Both the position numbers and the translations under genes were made by a program. Shown here in pieces: positions 39,600-49,345 of a stretch of DNA of 55,860 nt. This stretch comes from Singulisphaera sp. GP187 (GTDB lineage: Bacteria > Planctomycetota > Planctomycetia > Gemmatales > Gemmataceae). The DNA is taken from assembly GCA_945905925.1 (NCBI GenBank), contig CAMDQN010000026.1, positions 1-55,860 of the forward strand, given 5' to 3'. The notes under the pieces were generated by a model. The model saw only the letters and a list, made by a program, of their open reading frames with translations, was not told the origin of the DNA and did not search any database. Numbering within the stretch: the first letter of the stretch is position 1; the number at the start of each line of letters is the position of its first letter.

Positions 39600-41249
39600 T
39601 CACGGCTTCACGGTCAGCGCCTGATTCGCCTTCACGCCCTTTTGTGTCAACTTGCCCTTGCCGTGCGGAAGCGTCACCTCGATGTCCACGGTTTCGAGCT
39701 TGCCCAAGCCGAAGTGCGCGATCGCTTCCTGACCGGAACAGTAGCCGTAGCCGATGGCGATTTCGCGCGAGCCGAGCAGCGCCGCGGCTTCGCGCAACTT
39801 GCCCGCGGGGTACACGTCGATCCGCGCACCGATGCCCATGCGGTTCACGCCATCCTTGCCTTCGACGCGAACGTCGAGCCAGTTACCGCCCTCTGTTTCA
39901 TTCTTCAGGAGAAGCGAACGGTCCTCTTTCCACCAGTTCGCGAGGAACAGGTCGAGCTTCCCGTCGCGGTCGAAATCGCATGACGGACCCGCCGCCATGT
40001 AGATGATCTTCTTTTCCTTCAGCGCCTTCTCGAACAACGGAGCCGCACGCTTGAGTGCCTTGTCCGCGGCCGTGGGGAAGTCGTTGACCGCCCACGCGTC
40101 GTCGCGGAACTGCGGGATGCCGTCTTTCGTGCCGAGGTTCTTGTAGATCACCGGGCACGGTTTTCCGTCCGCGAACTTCACGATGCTCACGTAAATGTCG
40201 GGCAAGCCGTCGTTGTCGAAGTCCTGAATCTCGACGTGCGGCGCCTTCATTTCGAGCAGCTTGATCCCGGCGGCCTCGGTCACGTCCTCAAACTTCGGCA
40301 CGCCGTCCTTCACCCCGCGATTGAGGTAGAGCTTAATTGGCGCGGGCGCGCTCCACGGACTTTTGAAGTGGTTACCGATGACCACATCGGGCAGACCGTC
40401 GCGGTTCACGTCCGCGATGCACACGCCCGCGGGCGGGTTGTCGCCGCTGGCGTCCTTCCATTGGAAGACCTCGCGCGCACCCGGCGCTTCGCGGAACTTC
40501 CCCTTACCGTCGTTGAGCAGAAGCCGGTGCTCGCCGGCCCCGCCGGTGAGGAAGATGTCGGGCCAACCGTCGCGGTTGAAGTCCGCGACCGCGACGGCCA
40601 ACCCCGCGTAGCCTGCGGGAAAGCCGACCGCTTCGCTCACGTTCTCAAACGTGTAACCGCCCTTGTTGCGGAACAGACACGGCCCGATCTTCACCTTGCC
40701 GTAGTACTGCTCGCAGGTCACGAGGTCGAGCAAGCCGTCGCCGTCGAAGTCAATCGCGGCCAGCCCGCGACCGCTGTAGTTCGGCGGACACGCACCGCTG
40801 TCCTTCGACACGTCCGTGAACTTCCCGGCTCCGTCGTTGCGGAACAACAGACTCGGCACCGCCAGGACGCCGGTCGTGCCGTGCGCGCAGTGCGAAGCGT
40901 AGAGATCGAGCCGCCCACTGTTGGTCAGATCGACGAACAGCGCACCGCTGCCGATGCCCGAGGTTAGAAGATGTTCTTGCTTGTCCGGCGTGAACTTGCC
41001 CTTTCGGTTCCACAGGAACACGCCGGGCTTCGACCCCGCGTTGTGGAACGTGCCGACGAACAGGTCCGGCCAACCGTCGCCGTCGGCGTCGCCCCACGCG
41101 ACCGCGTGACCGCGAATCCCCGCGACATGTGGGAACGCGCCCGCGTCGTCGCCCACATCTTTGAAGCGAAATGGGTAGTTCGCCGCACCCACGTCGGCAC
41201 TGAGCGCGACCAGCACCGTACCGGCCACGAGCCACCGTCGGTTCCGCAT
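39600..41249 (-). CDS. Secreted FG-GAP/VCBS and UnbV-type protein
   Basis: The product has 549 residues with a Sec signal (RWLVAGTVLVALSADVGAA). At least six FG-GAP/VCBS repeats form a beta propeller with calcium-type loops: WGDADGDGWPDLFVG, IDFDGDGLLDLVT, VADFNRDGWPDIFLT, IADVNRDGLPDVVIG, IQDFDNDGLPDIYVS and CDFDRDGKLDLFLAN. The C-terminal ASPIC/UnbV part (NWLDVRVEGKDGVNRMGIGARIDVY, then HFGLGKLETVDIEVTLPHGK) is usual in planctomycete CRTAC1-like proteins. Likely extracellular adhesion or ligand binding. Confidence 0.88.
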   Translation of the reverse strand: MRNRRWLVAGTVLVALSADVGAANYPFRFKDVGDDAGAFPHVAGIRGHAVAWGDADGDGWPDLFVGTFHNAGSKPGVFLWNRKGKFTPDKQEHLLTSGIGSGALFVDLTNSGRLDLYASHCAHGTTGVLAVPSLLFRNDGAGKFTDVSKDSGACPPNYSGRGLAAIDFDGDGLLDLVTCEQYYGKVKIGPCLFRNKGGYTFENVSEAVGFPAGYAGLAVAVADFNRDGWPDIFLTGGAGEHRLLLNDGKGKFREAPGAREVFQWKDASGDNPPAGVCIADVNRDGLPDVVIGNHFKSPWSAPAPIKLYLNRGVKDGVPKFEDVTEAAGIKLLEMKAPHVEIQDFDNDGLPDIYVSIVKFADGKPCPVIYKNLGTKDGIPQFRDDAWAVNDFPTAADKALKRAAPLFEKALKEKKIIYMAAGPSCDFDRDGKLDLFLANWWKEDRSLLLKNETEGGNWLDVRVEGKDGVNRMGIGARIDVYPAGKLREAAALLGSREIAIGYGYCSGQEAIAHFGLGKLETVDIEVTLPHGKGKLTQKGVKANQALTVKP

Positions 41250-41271
41250 GATCGGCTCTCTAGCGGGAGGA

Positions 41272-42963
41272 CTAACGGGCGCCTTCGTGTCGGCGATCGC
41301 GTCGGGCGGTGACTCGGCGCCCGCGCAAACGCGCACCGTTCAGCGATTCAATAACGTGATCGGCCGCTTCTTCGGGAACTTCGACGAGCGAGAACCGGTC
41401 GGTAATCTCGATCCCGCGAATGTCACGACCGGGAAGCCCCGACTCGTTCGCGATGGCCCCGACCAAGTCGCGCGGCGCGATGCCGTCGAGCCGCCCCGCG
41501 CTGATGAAGATTGACGCCAACCCCGGACCGGGGCTTCGCGCGTTGAATCCCCGCGACGGACCGGCGTTGCGCATCGGACCATTGCGATTCTTTTCCGGCG
41601 CGGCAATCGGAATCTCCGCGGTGTCTTGGGCGTCGCCGAACTTCGCGATGTGTGCGATCTTCAGCGCGGCCAGAGCGACTTCGGTGGGGTTCAACCCACC
41701 CAGAGACGCGAGCGCGCCGAGGAACTGATCCAGCCCGCCTGCCGCGATCGTCTCGCGAATCTCAACTGCAGAGCGTTCCATCCTGCGGGCTTGCACGTCG
41801 GCGGCCGTCGGAACGCGTGCGTACTCGAATCGCTGACCGGTCACGCGCTCGATGGCCCGCAATGCGCCCTGTTCGCGCGGCTCGGCGACCGTGATTGCCA
41901 CGCCATCGCGCCCGGCGCGACCGACGCGACCGATCCGGTGAACGTAAGGTTCCGTTCCGAGCGGGAGTTGGTAATTGACGACGTGCGTGAGGTGTTCGAC
42001 GTCCAGCCCGCGCGCGGCAACGTCGGTGGCGACGAGCAAGTCCGCACGCCCGGCGCGGAACAGTCGCATCACGCGGTCGCGTTGCTCCTGCGCCATCCCA
42101 CCGTGCAGCGCCTCCGGCCGGTAGCCGCGGGCCGCTAGCGCTTCGGTCAATTCATCGACTTCCGATCGCGTCTTGCAGAAGATCAGCGCGGATTTCGGTG
42201 CTTCGGCATCGAGAACGCGCCCAAGCGCGGCGAGTTTGTGCGATCGCGAAACGAGGTACGCGATCTGGCGCACGCGCGGCAATTCACCGGCCGCGACCGG
42301 TTCTCGCGTAACAGTGATTTCCGCGGGCTTGGTGAGGTGTTGGCCCGCGATGGCCTTGATACGCGGCGGCATCGTCGCGGAGAACAACATCGTCTGGCGC
42401 TCTTTTGGCGTCGCCCCGAGAATCGCCTCGATGTCTTCCGCGAAGCCCATGTCGAGCATTTCGTCGGCTTCGTCCAACACCACCACGCTGATTGCGTCAA
42501 GCGCGATGGTGCCGCGGCGCATGTGATCGAGCGCGCGTCCGGGAGTCGCCACAACGACATCGACGCCGCGATGCAGCGCGCGCAACTGCGGGTCCATCGG
42601 CTGACCGCCGTAGACCGCGAGGACACGCGCGCTTAGCGGCAGCCCGTAGCGGCCCACCGATTCCGCGACCTGCATCGCGAGTTCGCGCGTGGGAACGAGG
42701 ATCAGCGCCGTAGGCTTGGTGCGAGAAGTCGCACCGGCGAGACGGTGAAGAAGTGGAAGGGCGAACGCGGCCGTTTTGCCGGTGCCGGTAGCGGCGCGTC
42801 CAATCAGGTCGCGCCCGGCGAGCAGTGGAGGGATCGCTTCGCGTTGGATCGGCGTCGGCTCTTCGTACCCAAGAGTTGTGAGGCGTTCAACGAGGCGTGC
42901 GTCCAGACCGAGTTTCTCGAATTCCGACTCCACCAGCGCAACCGCGACCGCTGTCCCGAGCAT
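41272..42963 (-). CDS. deaD: DEAD-box RNA helicase (DeaD/CsdA-like)
   Basis: The product has 563 residues. The helicase core shows Q motif (LGYEEPTPIQREAI), Walker A (AATGTGKT), PTRELA, TPGR, VLDEADEML, SATMP, and in the second domain LIFCKTRSEVDEL, ATDVAARGLD and HRIGRVGRAG. The C-terminal extension includes a helical dimerisation-type part and a DbpA-like RNA-binding domain (ASIFISAGRLDGIAPRDLVGAIANESGLPGRDIRGIEI), as in cold-shock DeaD helicases. Residues about 465-490 are a short Arg/Gly/Asn-rich linker. Involved in ribosome assembly and RNA unwinding in the family. Divergent from the oligopeptidase gene with about 146 bases between. Confidence 0.92.
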   Translation of the reverse strand: MLGTAVAVALVESEFEKLGLDARLVERLTTLGYEEPTPIQREAIPPLLAGRDLIGRAATGTGKTAAFALPLLHRLAGATSRTKPTALILVPTRELAMQVAESVGRYGLPLSARVLAVYGGQPMDPQLRALHRGVDVVVATPGRALDHMRRGTIALDAISVVVLDEADEMLDMGFAEDIEAILGATPKERQTMLFSATMPPRIKAIAGQHLTKPAEITVTREPVAAGELPRVRQIAYLVSRSHKLAALGRVLDAEAPKSALIFCKTRSEVDELTEALAARGYRPEALHGGMAQEQRDRVMRLFRAGRADLLVATDVAARGLDVEHLTHVVNYQLPLGTEPYVHRIGRVGRAGRDGVAITVAEPREQGALRAIERVTGQRFEYARVPTAADVQARRMERSAVEIRETIAAGGLDQFLGALASLGGLNPTEVALAALKIAHIAKFGDAQDTAEIPIAAPEKNRNGPMRNAGPSRGFNARSPGPGLASIFISAGRLDGIAPRDLVGAIANESGLPGRDIRGIEITDRFSLVEVPEEAADHVIESLNGARLRGRRVTARRDRRHEGAR

Positions 42964-43109
42964 AGAGACTTTCTTTCTCTGTTATTCCGACGAAAAGGTA
43001 ATCCATCATTCTACAGACCGCCGCAATCGGGCGCTGAAGAATGTCAATATTCCGACGCGGGCGAACCGGTTACGATAGTCCAACCCATCGCGTAAGAGAG
43101 ACAGACACC

Positions 43110-45233
43110 ATGCACCACATTCGGTTCGCACTCGCGTTCGCAATCCTCGCCGCCCCTGTCGCGGCTCTCGCCATCGACCCCACGGCCGCGATGCCGCCCA
43201 GCGCAAAGCGGGTGCCGCACAAGCTGGAACAGCACGGCGAAACACGGATCGACGACTTCTTTTGGCTCAAGGACAAGACAAACAAGAACGTATTGAAATA
43301 CCTCGAAGCCGAGAATGCTTACGCCGCGACGCTCCTCAAACCTACCGAGAAGTTTCAGGAAACGCTGTACAAGGAGTTTCTGTCACGCATCAAGCAGACG
43401 GACGAAGACGTGGCGGTCTACGACCGCGGCTATCTGTACTACTCGCGCACCGTCGAGGGGAAACAGTACCCGATCCACTGCCGCCGGTTCGCGGTGAAGG
43501 GTCCGCGCGGCCCCGGGGAAGTAGTGCTTCTCGACGGCAACGAGTTAGCGAAAGGCGAGAAGTTCTTCGCTTTCGGCGAGCGCCGCGTCAGCGACGACGG
43601 GCACTTACTCGCGTTCTCCACTGACACCACCGGGTTCCGCGAATACACGCTCTCCGTAAAAGACCTCCGCACCGGCAAGTTGGTCGAGAGCAAACTGGTG
43701 AAGGCACCGATGTTCGAGTGGGCCGCGGACAACAAGACGTTGCTCTACACCACCGAGGACGCAGCCAAGCGCGCACACAAGGTCTGGCGGCACACGCTCG
43801 GCACACCGAAAGAGCAGGACGAACTGCTCTACGAAGAGAAGGACGAACTCTTCTGGCTGGAACTCGCGAAGTCGCGCGATGGGAAGTATCTGTTCCACAC
43901 GTCGGTGAGTTACGGCAGCACCGAACAGCGATTCCTCGCGTCCGACAAGCCCGATGGCAAGTGGCAGACGATCCTGAAGCGCGAAGCGGATCACGAGTAC
44001 GACGCGTCCCACCGCGACGGCACGTTCTACATCCGCACCAACAAGAAAGCGACGAACTTCAAAGTGGTGACGTGCCCGGTCGAGAAGACCGACGTCGCGA
44101 ACTGGGCCGACCTCGCGCCGTACGACCCGAAGGTGTATATCGAGGGCGTGTCGCTGTTCAAGAGCCACGCGGTTTTCTCCGTTCGTGCCGGCGGGCTGTC
44201 GCAACTCATCGTGCGCAATCTCAAGACCGGCAAGTCGCACAGCGTCGCATTCGGCGACAAGCCGTACGACGTGGCGTTGTCGCGCAACCCAGAGTTCGAC
44301 ACGACTTCGATTCGGTTCAGGTACACCGCGCTCGCCGAACCGGACACCGACTACTCCTACGACATGGACACACGCGACCGCAAGCAACAAAAGGTGAAGG
44401 AGATTCCCGGCGGCTACAAGCCTTCCGACTACGTCACGGAGCGCGTGACCGCGACCGCGACCGACGGCACGCAAGTACCGATCTCGCTCGTGTACAAGAA
44501 GGGCGTGAAGCTCGACGGCACCGCACCGTGTCTGCTCTACGGCTACGGCTCCTACGGGCTGAACATGACGATGGACTTCGACCCCGTGCGCGTGAGCCTG
44601 CTCGATCGCGGCGTGGTGTACGCGAACGCACACATTCGCGGCGGCTCGGACCTCGGCCGCACGTGGTACGAAGACGGCAAGATGCTCAAGAAGATGAACA
44701 CGTTCAACGACTTCATCGCGTGCGCCGACCACCTCGTGAAAGCGAAGTACTGTTCGCGTGACAAGCTCGCGATCGAAGGCGCGAGCGCCGGCGGGTTGCT
44801 CATCGCGACCGTACTGAACCTGCGCCCGGACCTGTGCAAAGCGGCCGTGCTGAAGGTGCCATTCGTGGACGCGGTCACGACGATGCTGGACGAGTCGATT
44901 CCGCTGACGGTGCAGGAGTTTCTTCAGTGGGGCAATCCAAAAATCAAGAAGGAGTACGACTACCTCAAGAGCTACTGCCCGTACACGAACATCAAGAAAG
45001 CGGCCTATCCCTCAATGCTCGTGATGACCTCGCTGAACGACAGTCAGGTGTTGTTCCACGAGCCGACGAAGTACGTCGCGAAGTTGCGCACGCTGAGAAC
45101 GGACAAGAACCCGCTGTTGTTGCGGTGCAACATGGACGCGGGTCACGGCGGCGCGTCCGGGCGTTACGATCACCTCAAGGAAGTCGCGTTGGTACTCGCG
45201 TTCCTGCTTGACAGGATGGGCATTACCAAGTGA
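43110..45233 (+). CDS. S9A prolyl oligopeptidase family protein (oligopeptidase B-like)
   Basis: The product has 707 residues from the ATG at 43110, with a Sec signal (FALAFAILAAPVAALA). Residues about 30-420 form the seven-blade propeller gate (DDFFWLKDKTNKNVLKYLEAENAY start, typical of PtrB). The alpha/beta hydrolase domain carries IEGASAGGLL (Ser), SLNDSQVLFHEP (Asp) and MDAGHGGASGRYD (His). Oligopeptidase B cleaves short peptides after basic residues; the signal makes this a periplasmic or secreted form. Upstream ATG at 43041 lacks signal character. Confidence 0.9.
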   Translation: MHHIRFALAFAILAAPVAALAIDPTAAMPPSAKRVPHKLEQHGETRIDDFFWLKDKTNKNVLKYLEAENAYAATLLKPTEKFQETLYKEFLSRIKQTDEDVAVYDRGYLYYSRTVEGKQYPIHCRRFAVKGPRGPGEVVLLDGNELAKGEKFFAFGERRVSDDGHLLAFSTDTTGFREYTLSVKDLRTGKLVESKLVKAPMFEWAADNKTLLYTTEDAAKRAHKVWRHTLGTPKEQDELLYEEKDELFWLELAKSRDGKYLFHTSVSYGSTEQRFLASDKPDGKWQTILKREADHEYDASHRDGTFYIRTNKKATNFKVVTCPVEKTDVANWADLAPYDPKVYIEGVSLFKSHAVFSVRAGGLSQLIVRNLKTGKSHSVAFGDKPYDVALSRNPEFDTTSIRFRYTALAEPDTDYSYDMDTRDRKQQKVKEIPGGYKPSDYVTERVTATATDGTQVPISLVYKKGVKLDGTAPCLLYGYGSYGLNMTMDFDPVRVSLLDRGVVYANAHIRGGSDLGRTWYEDGKMLKKMNTFNDFIACADHLVKAKYCSRDKLAIEGASAGGLLIATVLNLRPDLCKAAVLKVPFVDAVTTMLDESIPLTVQEFLQWGNPKIKKEYDYLKSYCPYTNIKKAAYPSMLVMTSLNDSQVLFHEPTKYVAKLRTLRTDKNPLLLRCNMDAGHGGASGRYDHLKEVALVLAFLLDRMGITK

Positions 45234-45300
45234 CGCCTCGGCGCCGACGTTGACGAACTGATAGGATTGCTTCAAACCAGACCTTTCACTGTGGGCAATC

Positions 45301-47043
45301 ATGGCACGCAAGCGCGCCGCGAAGGACGAACCCGCACCGCCGACCGGCCCGGAGATGACACCCGAAGAACGCGCCGCACTCGACGGTCGGCTCGCCAAAA
45401 TGCTCACCAAGCCCCACAAAAGCGGTGACAACGACAACTACTTCTTGCTCTGGACACAGCGCGACGAGAACGACTCGCCCACGGTCATGATGTGGCACCC
45501 GGAGACACCGGAAGAACTCCGCGGAGCCGCGTACTTCCACGACGCGGCACACGGACTCGGTGAGTTTGCGAAGACCGTCGCGAAGGGCAAACGGTTCCGC
45601 CGCAGCGCCGAGGAAACGGCACTGATCAACGCCATCATCCACGACCGCGACGACGAAACTGCCTACCTCGTGTACGCGGATTACCTCACCGAGAAGGGCG
45701 ACACACAAGGCGACTTCGTTCGACTCTGCGTCGAACTCGAACACCTGAAGCCGGGGGAGCCGGAGTACGACACGAAGTACACACGCCAACAAGAGTTGAT
45801 CGACGCGCACGGGGAGGATTGGTACGCGGCGCTCGGCAAACTCGGCCCGCGACCCGAGTTCTACGGGCGGTTCGTACCGTGGCTGTGGCTCTCGATCGCG
45901 CGCGGCGTCATCGAAGAGGTGGTCATCGACCGCCCGGTGTTGCTGCCGGAGCGCGCCGACCGGTTGTTCGCTGCGGCCCCGTTCCTGCGGAAACTGGAGT
46001 TCGAGAAGGGGCAGGTCGATCCAAGTCTCGCGAAGGTCAAGCAACTCGCGCAGATCGAAGAATTGGAGTTCTCGCACGCGGACCTGACCGCCGAAGTTCT
46101 CTCGAAGATTCTCAAATCAAAACACCTGACCAGGCTGAAGACGTTGCTCCTGAACGGCAACGAGATCGGACACGCGGGCGTTCACGAACTCGCGGTCTGG
46201 CCGGGTTTGACGCGACTCGAAGCACTCGACTTGACGAGTTGCAGTATCGGGCCTGAAGGCGTCACGGAACTCGCCGCGTGCAAGAACACCACGAACCTCG
46301 TGCGCCTCCGCATCGGAAGCAACGCGATCGACTCCGACGCTGTACGCGCGGTACTCAGTTCACCGCACCTGAAAAAGCTCACCGAACTCGAACTGAGTGG
46401 GAGCGAACTCGATCCGATCGTTGCGGCCGAGTTCCGACGGGCCGCGTTCGCGAAGTCCCTCCAGCGTCTCGACCTGGAGAGCGCGAACCTCCAACCCGGT
46501 GCGCTCGCGGAACTCACCCGGTGCGCGATGCCGGGGCTCCAGTCGCTCAATCTGAACAGCGTGCCGCTCCGAGGAACGGCGCCGGCGAGCCTCGCGAACG
46601 CGGTCTTCGCGGGCACGCTCACGGCACTTTCTCTCGACAACTGCGAACTCGGTGCCGTCGGCATCGAGGAGTTCTGTGAAGGAAAGTTCCCGAAACTGAC
46701 GGCACTCGACCTGTCTCGCAATCGGCTCGCGAACCGTGGCGGGATCGCTCTCGCGAACGCCGCCAAGAACTTCCCCGCGATCACCTCACTGAAACTCTGG
46801 GATAACAAACTCGGCCCAGACGCGATCACGGCCCTCGCGAACAGCAAACTCCTCGCGAACGTCACTGAACTCGATCTCAACGGCAACAAGATCGGTCCGA
46901 CCGGCGCGATCGCGATCGCCAAATCGAAGCACCTGAAGAACCTCAAGTCGTTCACCGTGGACGAAAAGACCGTCGGCCAGAAGGGGAAGCAGGCGCTCTC
47001 CGACCGGTTCGGGGAGGATGTCGTCAGTTGGCGGGAATACTAG
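45301..47043 (+). CDS. TIGR02996 repeat-companion plus leucine-rich repeat protein
   Basis: The product has 580 residues. ALINAIIHDRDDETAYLVYADYL and the following GDFVRLCVELE near residues 105-140 match the TIGR02996 repeat-companion domain known from Gemmata. From about residue 230 come roughly ten LRR units of the RNase-inhibitor type (LEALDLTSCSIGPEGVTELA, ITSLKLWDNKLGPDAITALA, VTELDLNGNKIGPTGAIAIA). The N-terminal 100 residues are charged, with WTQRDENDSPTVMMWHPETP unexplained. No signal peptide. Presumed protein-protein interaction role; large paralogous expansions are normal in this group. Confidence 0.82.
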   Translation: MARKRAAKDEPAPPTGPEMTPEERAALDGRLAKMLTKPHKSGDNDNYFLLWTQRDENDSPTVMMWHPETPEELRGAAYFHDAAHGLGEFAKTVAKGKRFRRSAEETALINAIIHDRDDETAYLVYADYLTEKGDTQGDFVRLCVELEHLKPGEPEYDTKYTRQQELIDAHGEDWYAALGKLGPRPEFYGRFVPWLWLSIARGVIEEVVIDRPVLLPERADRLFAAAPFLRKLEFEKGQVDPSLAKVKQLAQIEELEFSHADLTAEVLSKILKSKHLTRLKTLLLNGNEIGHAGVHELAVWPGLTRLEALDLTSCSIGPEGVTELAACKNTTNLVRLRIGSNAIDSDAVRAVLSSPHLKKLTELELSGSELDPIVAAEFRRAAFAKSLQRLDLESANLQPGALAELTRCAMPGLQSLNLNSVPLRGTAPASLANAVFAGTLTALSLDNCELGAVGIEEFCEGKFPKLTALDLSRNRLANRGGIALANAAKNFPAITSLKLWDNKLGPDAITALANSKLLANVTELDLNGNKIGPTGAIAIAKSKHLKNLKSFTVDEKTVGQKGKQALSDRFGEDVVSWREY

Positions 47044-47112
47044 CGAAGCCGCGAGCGTGGATTCGCGTACAACATCTCCACCACATCATCCGCCCACGCA
47101 AGGATTCGCTAC

Positions 47113-48462
47113 ATGGCGGTGCCGTCCGATTTAATCGTGTCCGTCTCGGGTATTCGCGGAATCGTCGGCGCGGGCTTGACCGCCGAAGCCGTCACGCGCT
47201 TCGCCGCTGCTTACGGCTCTACCGTCGCGGGCAAGCGCGTCATCCTTTCGCGCGATGGCCGGCCCAGTGGCGAAATGCTCAGGCACGCGGTCGTCGCGGG
47301 GCTGCTCGGCGCGGGCTGCACAGTCGAAGACATCGGCATCGCGCCAACCCCCACGTGCGGCTTCGCGGTGCGCCAGATGAACGCGGCCGGTGCGATTCAG
47401 ATCACCGCGAGCCACAATCCGGCACCGTGGAACGGACTGAAGTTGTTCGGCGCCGATGGCGCCGTGCTTCCGGCTGACGCGGGGCGGGTCATCCGCGACC
47501 TGTACGAATCGGGCGAGTTCGCGCGGTCCGCGTGGGACGGGATTGGGAGCGTTCGCGTGCCGCCGGACGTTGGCATCGATCACACACGCGCGGTGCTTGA
47601 CCTGATTAGCGTCGCGGCCGTGGCCGGTCAGCGGTTCCGCGTATTCCTCGACGCAAACGCCGGCGCCGGCGGCCCGCTCGGTTCCGCGCTCCTCGCCGAT
47701 CTCGGTTGCGACACCATTCAATACGGCTGCGAACCGACTGGGTTGTTCGCGCACGAACCCGAACCGATTCCGGCGAACCTCACCGACGTGGCCCCGTGGG
47801 TCCGGAAACACGACTGCGCCGTCGGCTTCGTGCTCGACCCCGATTCGGACCGTCTCGCGCTCATCGACGAAACCGGCACCTGCGTGAGCGAAGAAACCAC
47901 GCTCGCGCTCGCGGTGAAGTTCAGGCTACGCCAACAGCCCGGTGCGGTGGTCATCAACATGTCCACGTCGCGAATGAGCGAAGATATCGCATCGCAAGCC
48001 GGGTGTCCGTGCTACCGGTCGGCGGTGGGCGAAGCGAACGTGGTTGAACTCATGCGCGCGACGAACGCGGTAATCGGTGGCGAGGGCAACGGCGGCGTCA
48101 TCGACCCGCGAATCGGCTGGGTCCGCGACCCATTCGTCGGAATAGCGTTCATCCTCTCTATGATGGTCGAGGAGAAGAAACCGTTCTCGCAACTCGTCGC
48201 TGAACTACCGCGATACGCGATGCTGAAGACCAAGTTCACCGTGTCGCGCGAGCGCCTTCCCGAAGCGCTGACAGCCCTCAAAGCGCGCTGGCCGGACGCG
48301 CGCGTGAACCGCGACGATGGCGTGCGCCTCGACGGCGCCGACTGGTGGCTGCACGTTCGCGGGAGCAACACGGAACCGGTGGTGCGAGTGATCGCCGAAG
48401 CGCCTACCGCGGAGCAATCAGAACAACTCTGCCGCGAAGCCGGCACGGTGGTGATGGGTTGA
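47113..48462 (+). CDS. glmM: Phosphoglucosamine mutase/phosphomannomutase family enzyme
   Basis: The product has 449 residues and four alpha-D-phosphohexomutase domains. The phosphoserine loop is ITASHNPAPWNGLK, the metal loop VLDPDSDRLALID, the sugar loop GEGNGGVIDP, and the phosphate site near the end RGSNTEPVVRVIAEAP. VSVSGIRGIVGAGLTAE is the GlmM/ManB start pattern. The reaction is interconversion of hexose or hexosamine 6- and 1-phosphates; GlmM is the best guess but a PMM/PGM role is not excluded. It lies directly after the LRR gene. Confidence 0.85.
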   Translation: MAVPSDLIVSVSGIRGIVGAGLTAEAVTRFAAAYGSTVAGKRVILSRDGRPSGEMLRHAVVAGLLGAGCTVEDIGIAPTPTCGFAVRQMNAAGAIQITASHNPAPWNGLKLFGADGAVLPADAGRVIRDLYESGEFARSAWDGIGSVRVPPDVGIDHTRAVLDLISVAAVAGQRFRVFLDANAGAGGPLGSALLADLGCDTIQYGCEPTGLFAHEPEPIPANLTDVAPWVRKHDCAVGFVLDPDSDRLALIDETGTCVSEETTLALAVKFRLRQQPGAVVINMSTSRMSEDIASQAGCPCYRSAVGEANVVELMRATNAVIGGEGNGGVIDPRIGWVRDPFVGIAFILSMMVEEKKPFSQLVAELPRYAMLKTKFTVSRERLPEALTALKARWPDARVNRDDGVRLDGADWWLHVRGSNTEPVVRVIAEAPTAEQSEQLCREAGTVVMG

Positions 48463-48566
48463 TTGTGTTTGGCCGTTTGCGGCTTCGCGGGGAAATCGCT
48501 GCGTTGCCCAGCGCACGCCAATCCGTTATCCTCAATTCGACCCGGTCGGCCGCCGGAGATTTGCCC

Positions 48567-49340
48567 ATGACAGATGAAGAGTTGAATACCGCACTCGACC
48601 ATGCCGCGCGATGGTTGCGAGTCTCAAAGCGCGTCTGTGTGCTCAGCGGTGCCGGCGTGTCCGCCGAGAGCGGCGTGGCCACGTTCCGCGCCAGCAACGG
48701 ACTTTGGGAAGGACACCGCATCGAAGACGTGGCGAGCCCCGACGGTTGGGACCGCAACCCAAACCTCGTGTGGAACTTCTATAACGCCCGCCGAGCGAAC
48801 GTCGCCACCGTGAAGCCGAACCCCGGTCACCACGCGATCGCGGAACTGGAAAAACGCTGGGGCGACCGCTTCACGTTGGTCACGCAAAACGTGGATGGTC
48901 TGCACCTCGAGGCCGGTAGCGTGAACGTACTGGAGATTCACGGGAGCCTGCGCCAGACGCGCTGTACCGTGTGCGGATCGGTCGAGAACCGCGGACTGGA
49001 CCCGCTCGGCGAAATGCCTGAATGCCCGCAGTGCCACGGGGTACTTCGCCCGCACATCGTCTGGTTCGGCGAGGGATTGGACGACGACATCTGGAGCGCG
49101 GCGATGGTCGCTGCGAACGGGTGCGATACCCTGCTGGTAGTCGGCACCTCGGCGGTCGTGTACCCGGCCGCTTCCCTCGTCCCGATCGCCCGCCGGAAGG
49201 GAGCCACAGTGATCGAAGTGAACATGACGCGTACCGAGGCGAGTTCATCCGCAGACATCGGTCTCTACGGGCCGTCCGGTGTGATGCTGCCGAAGTTGCT
49301 CCAGAAACTTGGCGAAACCGTAGCGTCAGCGACGGGGTGA
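48567..49340 (+). CDS. Sir2-family NAD-dependent deacylase
   Basis: The product has 257 residues. VCVLSGAGVSAESGVATFR is the NAD-binding GAGxS motif with the FR of class III sirtuins, VTQNVDGLH the catalytic TQNxDxLH region with HGS further on, and two CxxC pairs (CTVC, CPQC) bind the structural zinc. VWFGEGLDDDIW follows. Class III (CobB/SIRT5-like) sirtuins remove acetyl or succinyl groups from lysines; Y and R of the desuccinylase motif are not clearly in place, so substrate range is open. folD begins five bases after its stop. Confidence 0.92.
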   Translation: MTDEELNTALDHAARWLRVSKRVCVLSGAGVSAESGVATFRASNGLWEGHRIEDVASPDGWDRNPNLVWNFYNARRANVATVKPNPGHHAIAELEKRWGDRFTLVTQNVDGLHLEAGSVNVLEIHGSLRQTRCTVCGSVENRGLDPLGEMPECPQCHGVLRPHIVWFGEGLDDDIWSAAMVAANGCDTLLVVGTSAVVYPAASLVPIARRKGATVIEVNMTRTEASSSADIGLYGPSGVMLPKLLQKLGETVASATG

Positions 49341-49345
49341 AACCT